The translations under genes and the position numbers were made by a program. Shown here one piece after another: positions 25,609-34,490 of a DNA stretch of 35,638 nucleotides (positions are counted from its first letter, which is position 1; every line of letters starts with the position of its first letter). The notes under the pieces are model-generated. The model made no database searches. It was given only the letters and a program-made list of their open reading frames with translations, and had not been told where the DNA came from. This DNA comes from an uncultured Flavobacteriaceae bacterium (lineage in GTDB: Bacteria; Bacteroidota; Bacteroidia; Flavobacteriales; Flavobacteriaceae), in the NCBI GenBank assembly GCA_905479745.1, contig CAJQNO010000068.1:1-35638 (forward strand). Direction: 5' to 3'.

Positions 25609-26712
25609 TTAAGCCTTCACATCCAGCGCATCCCTCAATGCATTTCCTATCAACATAAAGGCGGTCACTAAACTCATGATCGCCAGTCCCGGGATCACGG
25701 CCAGGTATGGTTTCCCGAGAATGATGTATGCGTAGTGATCCTTAATGATGCCTCCCCAGCTTGGCATGGGCGGTTGTGCCCCTATCCCCAAAAAGCTCAG
25801 GCCACTTTCTATGAGGATCGCACCGGCAAAATTTGCTGCCGAGATTATGATCACAGGAGCCAATGCGTTTGGTAGTATGTGTTTCAAGATGATCCTGAAA
25901 TCGGTATATCCCAATGCCCTTGCAGCGGTAACATATTGCATCTGTTTCACACTCATTACCTGTCCTCGCACCACCCTGGCCACCTCTACCCACATGGTTA
26001 ATCCCACGGCGATAAAAACCTGCCAGAATCCTTTCCCAAGTGCTAATGTGATGGCAATTACCAGTAATAAGGTTGGTATGGACCAGGTCACGTTGATAAG
26101 CCACATTATCGCGGCATCCACTTTTCCTCCAAAATAACCTGCTATGGCTCCCAGGGTGATCCCAATAATAAGGGATATAAACACAGCTACAAATCCTATA
26201 GCCAGGGAAATGCGTATCCCTATGAGCATTCTGCTTAAGAGGTCTCTTCCATATTTATCGGTTCCCAGTAGAAATTTTTCTTCTGAAATGTATTTTCCGG
26301 GAATTTCTTCCGCCGAATTTGCCTTCGGAAATAATCGCAGGGAGTAATCTTTCCGAAGTCCCGCAGTTCCATCGGAAGTATATTCGGTAATAGCGATACC
26401 TTCTCCGGTGATCTCGTAACTATTGATCGGGATCTCAGTAGCCACATTTTTCTTTCCGAAGAAAAACGTAGAAAGACTACTCTCTTGCTCCGTGTTCCCC
26501 GGAATGGTGATCATGCTAACCTTAAATCCCGGGTTCTTGGAATGGATGGACAAATGCATCTGGTTTGCATTCTTCGAGTCGTCCGGCGCCAGGGCATAGG
26601 CAAAGACAGCCACAAGTACACATAGACCCAGAAAACTCAAACTAAAAACGCCCCAAAAGTTCTTTCGGAACTTTCGGAGCGCTATTTTCGTTAATGAGGT
26701 CGATGTATTCAC
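25609..26712 (-). CDS. OppC/DppC-type peptide ABC transporter permease
   Basis: One of the two inner-membrane permeases of a peptide or nickel importer. The 367 residues include an OppC_N segment with the first helix (about 20-43) and a long periplasmic loop (about 45-165). The BPD_transp_1 domain has the EAA loop ARALGYTDFRIILKHILPNALAP and the end LIGNALRDALDVKA. LGTDKYGRDLLSRMLIG marks the start of the transporter core. Neither the partner permease (OppB), the ATPases nor a binding protein is nearby, as is common in Bacteroidetes. It lies 42 bp after prc on the same strand and may be co-transcribed. Confidence 0.92.
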   Translation of the reverse strand: MNTSTSLTKIALRKFRKNFWGVFSLSFLGLCVLVAVFAYALAPDDSKNANQMHLSIHSKNPGFKVSMITIPGNTEQESSLSTFFFGKKNVATEIPINSYEITGEGIAITEYTSDGTAGLRKDYSLRLFPKANSAEEIPGKYISEEKFLLGTDKYGRDLLSRMLIGIRISLAIGFVAVFISLIIGITLGAIAGYFGGKVDAAIMWLINVTWSIPTLLLVIAITLALGKGFWQVFIAVGLTMWVEVARVVRGQVMSVKQMQYVTAARALGYTDFRIILKHILPNALAPVIIISAANFAGAILIESGLSFLGIGAQPPMPSWGGIIKDHYAYIILGKPYLAVIPGLAIMSLVTAFMLIGNALRDALDVKA

Positions 26713-26754
26713 ATCGTAAATTTAATTAAATCCTCATTGGTATAAGATCTCAGC

Positions 26755-28908
26755 CTAGTTTTTAATTTTAGCTAATTTTCCTGCTTTTATATTGTTCAAT
26801 TTCAGATCTTCAAGAACATTCACGGCTTCTTCAACATAAATATCCTTGCTCAGGCTCTTATGCCAACGCTTACGCTTCTCTCTCAAGGTGGTGTCTAGTT
26901 TCATCATCTCGATTTCCGAAGGTAAGGATCGATAGCTCAATTTATTGTCGTATTCGCCAATGGCATCGAACTTCTTGGTCTCCTCTTTTCTCCTTTCAAT
27001 TTCGGCGGCATATCTTTTGTAATTAAGGTCTACTTCCAGTTCATCCCTTCTCTTCTTTATCCATTGTGCATTTTCTTCGATTAGTGCAAGCTGTTCACTT
27101 TTAGCCATCCGCTCTTTGCTTTTCTTAATGGTCTCCTCGAAATCGATATAACCATTCCACACTTCGTAATCGGCCGGCTCAATCTTGTCATATGGCAGTG
27201 GGTTATCATAGTCCCGCTCCCCTACTTCGATGTAACTATATCGATCGGGCATTACTACATCGCTTTTCACTCCTTCGAGCTGGGTAGACCCCCCGTTTAC
27301 GCGGTAGAATTTCTGAGTGGTTAATTTTAACGCACCCATATCACCAAGGTCATTTTTACGCAGCCACTGGTTAAGATCTATCAAATTTTGAACGGTACCC
27401 TTCCCGTAGGTTTGTTTGCTACCTATAATGATCGCACGTTTATAATCCTGCATGGCTGCCGCCAGAATTTCGGAAGCAGAAGCAGACAATTCGTTTACGA
27501 GGATCACAAGAGGGCCATCCCAAACAATTTCGTCGTCTTTATCTTTCAATACTTCTTTCTTCTGTCCGGTAGATGCCACCTGCACTACGGGGCCTTCTTT
27601 AATAAAGAGGCCGGCTATGTCTACTGCCGTACGCAAGGATCCACCTCCATTATCACGTAGGTCGAGCACCAGCCCTTCCACACCTTCTTCCTTTAACCTA
27701 AGGATCTCGTCCTTTACGTCGCTGGCTGCATTTCGTTTTTTATAATCGGTCATATCAAAATAGAACTGCGGCAGGTTGATTAGCCCGAATTTCTTGTCTT
27801 CTTTCTCGATCACGGTCGACTTGGCATAGGTTTCTTCCAGTTCTACCACATCACGGGTAATGGTTTCTTCCTCAATGGTTCCATCCACACGCTTAATTGT
27901 AAGGGTTACTTTGGTTCCTTTCGGACCTTTAATAAGCTTTACGGCATCGTCTATACGCATACCAACCACACTTACTGCTTCTTCTTCATCGGCCTGTTTA
28001 ACCTTCATGATGATATCACCAACCTCGATGTGTTCACCACGCCAGGCCGGACCACCACTAATGATCTCTACAACATTGATATAGTCATTTTTTTTCTGAA
28101 GTCGAGCACCAATTCCTTCAAGCTTCCCGCTCATTCGGAGATCGAACCGATCTCTGTCCGGGGGAGCAAAATAATTTGTGTGCGGATCGAATTCTTCTAC
28201 AACAGTAGTAAGGAATACAGCGAAGTAATCCTTCCTCTGTAGATCATCTGTAAACTCGAAATATTCTTTTAAGGAAGTGCGAGTAAGATCTCTGGCCTTT
28301 TCTTCCAGCTCGGTAGCTGTCATGGCGGTATAACCTTCTTCATTTTCAACCTTCGACTTGTCATCCTCTACCACGTCGTAATACGAGGATAAGCTGGTGA
28401 ACTTCAATTGTTGTCTCCAGCGTTCTTTCAGCTCCTTTTTCGATTTAGCATACTCCAGATTATCATAGTCTACGTTAATGATCTCGTCCTGGGAATAATC
28501 GAACGGATGACTAAGCACATCTTCATAAAGTTTTCTGGCTTCTTCCAATCGCTCGTTGTAGCGGGTATAGACCAAATTAAAAAAGGTTAAATCCTTTTCT
28601 TTTATCTGATCGTCAATCTGGGTTCGGTAAACACTAAATTCCTCGATATCTGAAGCAAGAAAATAACGTTTAAGCGGATCCATGGCGTCAATAAAATCAA
28701 CATACACCGCCTCAGAGAAGGTATCGTCCATTTCGGCGGGGTCGTAATGTCCTTTTTGAAGGACATAGGTAATTAGATCTATAAGGAGTTTATCTTTATC
28801 CGGATCGTTAAATTCTTTGGTTGTAAAACTGCAGGAAGCGGCGGCTACAAATACTGCAAGGAATAATACTTTAAAATTCTTTTTCATTAATCGCATAGCT
28901 ATCATCAT
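26755..28908 (-). CDS. prc: Carboxy-terminal (tail-specific) processing protease
   Basis: Periplasmic S41 protease that degrades or trims proteins from their C termini. The 717 residues contain a signal peptide with a possible lipobox (AAASC, Cys26), a helical N-terminal domain (about 35-240), a PDZ domain (about 245-345), the S41 core and a C-terminal DUF3340-like helical region. The Ser/Lys dyad is visible: Ser477 in ELSASASEI and Lys503 in TYGKGTVQ. The substrate-pocket motif LDLRDNGGGSL precedes it. Length matches Bacteroidetes Prc. The real start may be an internal Met (28896 or 28887), since MKKNFKVLFLAVF is the better signal peptide. Divergent from surE. Confidence 0.95.
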   Translation of the reverse strand: MMIAMRLMKKNFKVLFLAVFVAAASCSFTTKEFNDPDKDKLLIDLITYVLQKGHYDPAEMDDTFSEAVYVDFIDAMDPLKRYFLASDIEEFSVYRTQIDDQIKEKDLTFFNLVYTRYNERLEEARKLYEDVLSHPFDYSQDEIINVDYDNLEYAKSKKELKERWRQQLKFTSLSSYYDVVEDDKSKVENEEGYTAMTATELEEKARDLTRTSLKEYFEFTDDLQRKDYFAVFLTTVVEEFDPHTNYFAPPDRDRFDLRMSGKLEGIGARLQKKNDYINVVEIISGGPAWRGEHIEVGDIIMKVKQADEEEAVSVVGMRIDDAVKLIKGPKGTKVTLTIKRVDGTIEEETITRDVVELEETYAKSTVIEKEDKKFGLINLPQFYFDMTDYKKRNAASDVKDEILRLKEEGVEGLVLDLRDNGGGSLRTAVDIAGLFIKEGPVVQVASTGQKKEVLKDKDDEIVWDGPLVILVNELSASASEILAAAMQDYKRAIIIGSKQTYGKGTVQNLIDLNQWLRKNDLGDMGALKLTTQKFYRVNGGSTQLEGVKSDVVMPDRYSYIEVGERDYDNPLPYDKIEPADYEVWNGYIDFEETIKKSKERMAKSEQLALIEENAQWIKKRRDELEVDLNYKRYAAEIERRKEETKKFDAIGEYDNKLSYRSLPSEIEMMKLDTTLREKRKRWHKSLSKDIYVEEAVNVLEDLKLNNIKAGKLAKIKN

Positions 28909-29009
28909 TTTTTCAATCTTCTAAAATATATAAAAAACCGTGCCAAGGGTCTATAATGATACTAATTTTTTGTTAAACAAACTAATTACTGAATGGAGCG
29001 TAAAATGTG

Positions 29010-29017
29010 TATTTTTG
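29010..29017 (+). promoter_or_regulatory. Putative -7 box for surE
   Basis: TATTTTTG is an exact TAnnTTTG match 18 bases before the chosen surE ATG. It argues against the longer upstream reading frame, which would begin before the promoter. A -33 box is not clear. Confidence 0.45.
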
Positions 29018-29035
29018 CTATGCAAAACCCAAGGT

Positions 29036-29815
29036 ATGAAGGATAAAAGGCCCCTTATTTTAGTGACTAATGACGATGGGATAACCGCACCCGGGATAAG
29101 AACCCTTATCGATGTAATGAATACCCTGGGAGATGTTTGTGTTGTTGCCCCGGACTCACCACAGAGTGGGATGGGGCACGCCATCACCGTAAACGATACC
29201 TTGTTTGTAGATAAGGTGGTGGTAGACAAAGATGCCCCACAAGTTGAATATAGCTGTAGCGGAACCCCGGCAGATTGTGTAAAGCTGGCGGTGAACGAGA
29301 TACTAAAACGCAAACCCGACCTTTGTGTAAGCGGTATCAATCACGGGAGTAATTCTTCCATTAATGTAATTTACAGCGGGACCATGAGTGCGGCCGTCGA
29401 GGCAGGAACTCAAGGGATCCCCTCCATAGGATTTTCGTTATTAGACTATTCGCTGGAAGCCAATTTCGATCCGGTTCGAAAATACGTGAAGCAAATCGCC
29501 ATGCAGGCCCTCGAAAATGGAACTCCTAAAGGTGTAGTTCTTAACGTGAATTTTCCAAAACTTCCAGAAAAAAAACTAAAAGGCATTAAAGTTTGCAGGC
29601 AGGCAAACGCACATTGGGTAGAGAATTTCGATAAGCGGGTGAATCCGTTAGGAAGGGACTATTACTGGCTTACAGGGGAATTTGTGAACGAGGACCAGGG
29701 AGAAGACACAGACGAATGGGCACTTGATAATGGTTATGTATCTGTTGTGCCGGTACAGTTCGACCTAACCGCTCACCATGCTATTAAAGATATTAATTCC
29801 TGGGATCTGAAATGA
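29036..29815 (+). CDS. surE: 5'/3'-nucleotidase SurE
   Basis: Metal-dependent phosphatase acting on nucleoside monophosphates, linked to stationary-phase survival. The 259 residues start MKDKRPLILVTNDDGITAPG, with the acidic metal pair Asp-Asp. PDSPQSGMGHAITV, SGTPADCVKLAVNE and SGINHGSNSSINVIYSGTMSAA follow; the last holds the Asn ligand. I start at 29036 rather than 28940, because the extra 32 residues are not family-like and lie before the -7 box. The ATGA overlap with the next gene shows coupling. Confidence 0.95.
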   Translation: MKDKRPLILVTNDDGITAPGIRTLIDVMNTLGDVCVVAPDSPQSGMGHAITVNDTLFVDKVVVDKDAPQVEYSCSGTPADCVKLAVNEILKRKPDLCVSGINHGSNSSINVIYSGTMSAAVEAGTQGIPSIGFSLLDYSLEANFDPVRKYVKQIAMQALENGTPKGVVLNVNFPKLPEKKLKGIKVCRQANAHWVENFDKRVNPLGRDYYWLTGEFVNEDQGEDTDEWALDNGYVSVVPVQFDLTAHHAIKDINSWDLK

Positions 29816-30099
29816 AAAAAGAGATCGGCATAGGGTTTATTACCGGGATCATCGCCAATTCGTTGGGGATCGTTCTATGTATTTTTATTATTTCTCTTGT
29901 TAAGGATTTTAGTTTTGCAGAGACCTTTTCATTTTACAGACGCACAGACAGTCTCTGGATGATCATTACACTGGGCGCATTACCTAACCTGGCAGTGTTT
30001 TTCGGGTTTTTGCGTATAAATAGGGAATACAGAGCACGGGGTGTATTACTGGCAACATTTTTGACGGCCATTATCTCATATATCATATATTTCAATTAA
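29812..30099 (+). CDS. Small membrane protein between surE and lpxB
   Basis: A 95-residue protein with three hydrophobic segments (about 6-27, 47-63, 75-93) and a basic loop RINREYRARG. No functional motif is visible and I cannot name a family. Its ATG overlaps the surE stop (ATGA), and lpxB begins directly after its stop (TAAATG), so the three are probably translated as a unit. The position before lpxB suggests an envelope role, but that is inference from context only. Confidence 0.85.
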   Translation: MKKEIGIGFITGIIANSLGIVLCIFIISLVKDFSFAETFSFYRRTDSLWMIITLGALPNLAVFFGFLRINREYRARGVLLATFLTAIISYIIYFN

Positions 30100-31221
30100 A
30101 TGAAGTATTACATCATAGCCGGAGAAGCATCGGGAGACCTGCATGGGGCAAACCTGATCAAGGCCATTCGTTCCAGAGACGAAAGCGCCCAATTCCGCGT
30201 GTGGGGTGGTGATCTAATGGAGGAAGCAGGCGCAACCCTGGTAAAGCATTACCGGGACCTGGCATTTATGGGTTTTGTGGAAGTACTGTTTAATCTTCGA
30301 ACCATTTTTCGGAATATCGCTTTTTGCAAAAATGATATAGAAAGCTATAAACCGGACGCTCTTATCTTAATTGATTATCCCGGCTTTAATCTTCGCATCG
30401 CCAAATGGGCCAGACATAGAAAAATTGCAGTACACTACTACATATCTCCCCAGATCTGGGCCTGGAAAGAAGGCAGGATCAAACAAATAAAACGCGATGT
30501 GGACCAGATGTATGTGATCCTCCCTTTTGAAAAGGACTTCTACGAGAAGAAACACGGGATGCCGGTACATTTTGTGGGGCACCCGCTTATCGATGCGATT
30601 TACAAGCGTCACCAGGTTGATCCGGGCGAATTCAGGGAAGAATACGGACTAGACGACAGACCTATCATCGCTTTACTCCCGGGAAGCAGGAAACAGGAAA
30701 TTGCCAAGATGCTACGAGTTATGCTTTCTGTTACCTCAAATTTTAAGGACTATCAATTTGTTATCGCCGGAGCACCCAGTGTGGAAGCCAGTTTTTATGA
30801 GCAATTTATAGATAACGATCAGGTTCACCTTCTGCTGAATAAAACCTACGATCTGTTAAGTATTTCCTATGCTGCCCTGGTTACTTCAGGAACTGCTACC
30901 CTGGAAACTGCCTTGTTCAAAGTACCGCAGGTGGTGTGTTATAAAGGTAGCTGGATCTCCTACCAGATCGCAAGGCGAGTGATTAAACTAAAATATATTT
31001 CGTTGGTAAACCTCATCCTGGACAAACCTGTTGTAAGGGAACTGATCCAGGGAGAGTTTATTTCAGAATACCTAAATGACGAGCTCAACATCATACTCGA
31101 CCCCTATAAACGCGCTACCCTGTTCCTGGATTACTACGATCTTGAAAAAAAATTAGGCGGTCGGGGAGCCAGTGATAAAACGGCCCAATTGATCGTATCG
31201 TCCCTGGAAAAGGCCGGATAA
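30100..31221 (+). CDS. lpxB: Lipid-A-disaccharide synthase
   Basis: GT19 glycosyltransferase that joins UDP-diacylglucosamine to lipid X, making the lipid A disaccharide at the inner membrane. The 373 residues are full length. They contain YIIAGEASGDLHGANLI at the N terminus, DYPGFNLRIAKWAR, the highly conserved YYISPQIWAWKEGRI and LPFEKDFYEKK. LLPGSRKQEI and VTSGTATLETALFKVPQVVCYK in the donor domain complete the set. It follows the small membrane protein without a gap. Confidence 0.97.
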   Translation: MKYYIIAGEASGDLHGANLIKAIRSRDESAQFRVWGGDLMEEAGATLVKHYRDLAFMGFVEVLFNLRTIFRNIAFCKNDIESYKPDALILIDYPGFNLRIAKWARHRKIAVHYYISPQIWAWKEGRIKQIKRDVDQMYVILPFEKDFYEKKHGMPVHFVGHPLIDAIYKRHQVDPGEFREEYGLDDRPIIALLPGSRKQEIAKMLRVMLSVTSNFKDYQFVIAGAPSVEASFYEQFIDNDQVHLLLNKTYDLLSISYAALVTSGTATLETALFKVPQVVCYKGSWISYQIARRVIKLKYISLVNLILDKPVVRELIQGEFISEYLNDELNIILDPYKRATLFLDYYDLEKKLGGRGASDKTAQLIVSSLEKAG

Positions 31222-31231
31222 AAGGAAAAAT

Positions 31232-31261
31232 TTTGCATTTAGCATTTTTTTTCTACTTTTA
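31232..31261 (+). promoter_or_regulatory. Putative promoter of the NlpC/P60 gene
   Basis: TTTG at 31232-31235, an 18-base spacer and TACTTTTA at 31254-31261 (seven of eight positions of TAnnTTTG) lie 17 bases before the ATG. Confidence 0.5.
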
Positions 31262-31278
31262 TTCAAACCAAATCTCAC

Positions 31279-31776
31279 ATGAAAAGAGTTCTACTACTCT
31301 GTCTGCTAGCGGCAGCCCTGGCATCCTGTGGTGCTTCACGACAACCTTCCAATACCGTTGTTATAGGCAAAACCAACCATCCTATTTCTAATAAGAAAGT
31401 AAATAAGATCGTAAATCACGCGAAAGGCTTCGTGGGTACTCGATATAAATTTGGTGGAACAACTCGAAAGGGAATGGATTGCTCCGGGCTGGTTTATGTT
31501 TCCTTCAAGCAGGAAAACATAGCCTTACCTCGTATTTCCCGTGATATGGCAAAAAAGGGGATGCGTATCAATTTAAATCAGGTGGAAGAAGGCGACCTGG
31601 TTTTCTTTAGAACCAATAAGAACCGTAAGGTAATTAATCACGTAGGTCTCGTGGTAGAGTCGAAGCGAGGTAGCGTAAAATTTATTCATTCTACTACGTC
31701 AAGAGGTGTTATTATTTCTTCCCTGGATGAAGGTTACTGGAACGAAGCATTTGTAGAAGTGCGACGGGTGATTTAA
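31279..31776 (+). CDS. NlpC/P60 (C40) family peptidoglycan hydrolase lipoprotein
   Basis: Small cell-wall hydrolase, probably a D,L-endopeptidase cutting stem peptides. The 165 residues have a signal peptide with lipobox LASC (Cys17). A C40 domain follows: catalytic Cys68 in GMDCSGLVYVSF, His121 in INHVGLVVE and the third polar residue His137 in FIHSTTSRG. RISRDMAKKG and EGDLVFFRT are typical of the family. It resembles E. coli Spr/NlpC in size and layout. It has its own promoter and stands between lpxB and comEC. Confidence 0.94.
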   Translation: MKRVLLLCLLAAALASCGASRQPSNTVVIGKTNHPISNKKVNKIVNHAKGFVGTRYKFGGTTRKGMDCSGLVYVSFKQENIALPRISRDMAKKGMRINLNQVEEGDLVFFRTNKNRKVINHVGLVVESKRGSVKFIHSTTSRGVIISSLDEGYWNEAFVEVRRVI

Positions 31777-31828
31777 CTTAGCGTTCACCTCACTCTTTCT
31801 CCCCGGTTGATTTTTAGAGTCGATCGGC

Positions 31829-33850
31829 ATGCATTTTATAAATTTCCCCATTGTTCGGTTTTCGTTCTTCCTTATCCTGGGGATTACGACAGCACATTTT
31901 ATTCAATCACAATTTTGGTTTTATTTCCTGCCGGCAGCTTTATTGGTACTTATCGTTGTGTGGAGGATCGCACGAAGGCAATTGTTTCAGAAAGTTTACT
32001 TCGGAATTGCGGCCTACCTCTGCTTTTTCGGATTGGGATTGGCGAACTATCAGCTTAGACTCCCGCGTTTCCAAAAAGATCATTTCAGCCATTTTATTTC
32101 CGAAGAAAAATCTGCACTACTCGAAGTAGAGGTAAAGGAGATCTTAAAACCTAGTTCATTTTCAGAAAAATATATAGCGAAAGTAGTCTCCAACGGCCAA
32201 CGATCCCTGGAAGGCAATATTCTTCTCTATGTACGGAAGGATGATACACTCCAATTATTTTCGGTTGGGGATCGACTCTGGGTTGATGGACAAGCCTCGG
32301 CTGTGCCACCTCCTTTAAACCCCTACCAGTTCAATTACGCTAAGTTTCTCGAAATTCAGGATGTATACCACCAAATGCGACCCGAACCGAGCTTCATTCA
32401 AAAAGTGACTAATGATCGGTTTTCCATTAAGCGATATAGCTCTAAAATTAGAGATCATCTTATCCATAAGTTGGATGTTCCAGGCTTTGGTGAGGAAGAA
32501 CAGGGTATCATTCAGGCCCTGATCCTAGGCGAGCGCAATAATATACAGCCCGGGCTGTACCAGTCTTACGCAGCTGCAGGGGCCATTCATATCTTGGCAG
32601 TTTCGGGTCTTCATGTAGGCATCATATATTTTTTACTGCTATATGTTCTTAAACCTTTACGATGGTTATCCCGTGGAAAGCAGATACAATTAGTGATCTT
32701 GGTACTATTTCTATGGAGTTACGCATTACTTACCGGATTATCCCCTTCTGTGACCCGTGCGGTAACCATGTTCTCATTTTTCGCACTGGCACAATTGCTA
32801 AATCGGCCCACCAATTCGATCAACACTCTGTTCCTTTCACTTTTCTTCTTATTGATCTGGAATCCGCAATGGATATTCCACGTAGGATTTCAGTTGAGTT
32901 ATGCAGCTGTATTCTTTATTTTATGGCTTCAACCGCTACTCTATAACCTGTACTCCCCACGATTTTATCCGGACAGGTTGATCTGGGGAATATTCACTGT
33001 AAGCATCGCTGCCCAGCTGGGGGTGGCTCCTTTGAGCATCTATTATTTTAATCAGTTTCCCGGCCTGTTCCTGCTTTCCAACCTGGTTATTCTTCCTTTT
33101 TTAAGTGTATTGGTTTGCTTCGGAATATTAATTATCATCCTGTTAAGCCTGGAAATACTGCCAGAATGGATGGCTGGATTGTACAATACCCTTATCCAAT
33201 TACTGAATCAATTTGTGAACTGGATCGCTTCACAGGAGTCATTTTTAATTACAGATATTCACTTTCCGTTTATAATGTTAGTGGGGGTATATGTACTTAT
33301 CATTGGGATTCTTCAATGTAGCAAGCCATTCAATTTTAGAAGAGTAAAAGTAGCTTTGATTTGTATATTATTTTTTCAGGTTCTTTTATTTCTGAATTCG
33401 CTGGAGACAACCAGATCTCAATTAACCATTTTTCATAAAACCGGGCACAGCCTGATCGGAATAAGGCAGGGAAAAGAACTGAAACTTTTGAAAGCCGATA
33501 CTTCAACGAGATTTAGCAAGGTGTTTCCAATCCGGGCATACCGAATTGGGATGGATTGCAAGGTCTATTCCGAAGAAAAAATACCCGATATAATTTCCTA
33601 TGCAGATAAAATAATCCTTATTGTGGATAGCAGCTCGGTGTATCCCTTTACTCGGAAAGTTGATATAGTATTACTAAGGGGAAATCCGAGGGTTCATCTT
33701 GGGCGGATCATCGATAGCCTGCAACCTTCTCTGCTTGTAGCAGACGGATCAAATTATAGGACGAATGTAAACAGATGGCGGGAAACCTGTAAAAAAAGAA
33801 AGCTCACCTTTCACTTTACCGGCGAACGGGGAGCTTTCATCCTGGAGTAG
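31829..33850 (+). CDS. comEC: ComEC/Rec2 family competence membrane protein
   Basis: Inner-membrane channel for single-stranded DNA in natural transformation. The 673 residues show two N-terminal helices and a DUF4131/OB-like region (about 20-190). The Competence domain with many helices begins near GEEEQGIIQALILGERNNI and contains the signature HILAVSGLHVGIIYF. The final 150 residues match the end of the usual metallo-beta-lactamase-like domain (LVADGSNYRTNVNRW ... GAFILE). They are short and lack an HxHxDH metal motif, so nuclease activity is unlikely. Start ATG 31829 is followed by a plausible first helix. Confidence 0.92.
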   Translation: MHFINFPIVRFSFFLILGITTAHFIQSQFWFYFLPAALLVLIVVWRIARRQLFQKVYFGIAAYLCFFGLGLANYQLRLPRFQKDHFSHFISEEKSALLEVEVKEILKPSSFSEKYIAKVVSNGQRSLEGNILLYVRKDDTLQLFSVGDRLWVDGQASAVPPPLNPYQFNYAKFLEIQDVYHQMRPEPSFIQKVTNDRFSIKRYSSKIRDHLIHKLDVPGFGEEEQGIIQALILGERNNIQPGLYQSYAAAGAIHILAVSGLHVGIIYFLLLYVLKPLRWLSRGKQIQLVILVLFLWSYALLTGLSPSVTRAVTMFSFFALAQLLNRPTNSINTLFLSLFFLLIWNPQWIFHVGFQLSYAAVFFILWLQPLLYNLYSPRFYPDRLIWGIFTVSIAAQLGVAPLSIYYFNQFPGLFLLSNLVILPFLSVLVCFGILIIILLSLEILPEWMAGLYNTLIQLLNQFVNWIASQESFLITDIHFPFIMLVGVYVLIIGILQCSKPFNFRRVKVALICILFFQVLLFLNSLETTRSQLTIFHKTGHSLIGIRQGKELKLLKADTSTRFSKVFPIRAYRIGMDCKVYSEEKIPDIISYADKIILIVDSSSVYPFTRKVDIVLLRGNPRVHLGRIIDSLQPSLLVADGSNYRTNVNRWRETCKKRKLTFHFTGERGAFILE

Positions 33851-33875
33851 TGAAACACTTAACTTAAAGCTACTC

Positions 33876-34409
33876 CTAGAACGTGCCTTTAAAATTCTTC
33901 TGATAGTTTTCCCAGGCTTCCATGGTAGTGATCTCCGCATAATCATCATTGGCGATCATCTTTAAATAGATCTCGAACTGTTGCGGGGTCTTATACCCGG
34001 GAATGGCCTGAATGAGGTCTCCGTTAGCTTTAAAGAATACAATACTGGGATACCCCTGTAACCGCAAGGCATCGGCAAAAAAATGTGTTGCATTTCGCCC
34101 TTTGCGTTCCGGCTGATAGTTAGGATTGGTATAGGTAAAATCCTGATAAGTGATCTCTTCGGTACCTTCGGCGTTAAATTTTACGGCGTAATAGTGTTTA
34201 TTCACAAAGTCTATAACCTTTTTATTGCCAAAGGTTTTTTTGTCCATTAGTTTGCAGGGGCCACACCAGGTAGTGTAAACATCCATTAGGATCTTCTTTG
34301 GGTTCTTGCTCTGCGCCTCCAGAGCTTCGTTCATGGTCATCCAATTGATCTCCTGGGCCGACACCGTACCAACGATCAATAAGGCTACTAATAGTATTAA
34401 GTGTTTCAT
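33876..34409 (-). CDS. Exported thioredoxin-like protein
   Basis: A 177-residue periplasmic protein. A signal peptide (about 1-18, TVSAQE) precedes a thioredoxin fold with the active site CGPC at 49-52 (YTTWCGPCKLMDKKTF) and the cis-proline Pro121 in GYPSIVFF. The insert between them (about 80-110) and the C-terminal helix after KTPQQFEIYLK are typical of the Bacteroidetes thioredoxin_7/DsbD-gamma-like group. It could reduce or repair disulfides of envelope proteins. It converges on comEC (25 bp apart) and starts just past the terminator of the transporter gene. Confidence 0.92.
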   Translation of the reverse strand: MKHLILLVALLIVGTVSAQEINWMTMNEALEAQSKNPKKILMDVYTTWCGPCKLMDKKTFGNKKVIDFVNKHYYAVKFNAEGTEEITYQDFTYTNPNYQPERKGRNATHFFADALRLQGYPSIVFFKANGDLIQAIPGYKTPQQFEIYLKMIANDDYAEITTMEAWENYQKNFKGTF

Positions 34410-34441
34410 TCTAAATAAATTAATTCTAAGCTAACAGCAAC

Positions 34442-34473
34442 AAAAAACGTTCCAAATAATGGAACGTTTTTTT
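34442..34473 (-). terminator. Strong rho-independent terminator after the POT gene
   Basis: A perfect stem (AAAAAACGTTCCA / TGGAACGTTTTTT) with a 5-base loop is flanked by A and T runs, so it can work in both directions. It lies 18 bases beyond the transporter stop. Confidence 0.9.
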
Positions 34474-34490
34474 GTGAAAAGTATTGTTTA

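Noticed and set aside
25501..25671. A 56-codon plus-strand frame beginning MKKYNKIQ in the gap before the nuclease gene
   Set aside because: Half of it runs antisense through the end of the OppC-type gene, it has no promoter-like context and its composition is not protein-like.
28940..29035. 32-residue N-terminal extension of SurE
   Set aside because: It lies upstream of the likely -7 box, and SurE proteins start directly before the VTNDDG motif.
33798..33839. Inverted repeat GAAAGCTC / GAGCTTTC near the end of comEC as a terminator
   Set aside because: The loop is about 25 bases, no T run follows and the repeat is inside the coding sequence.
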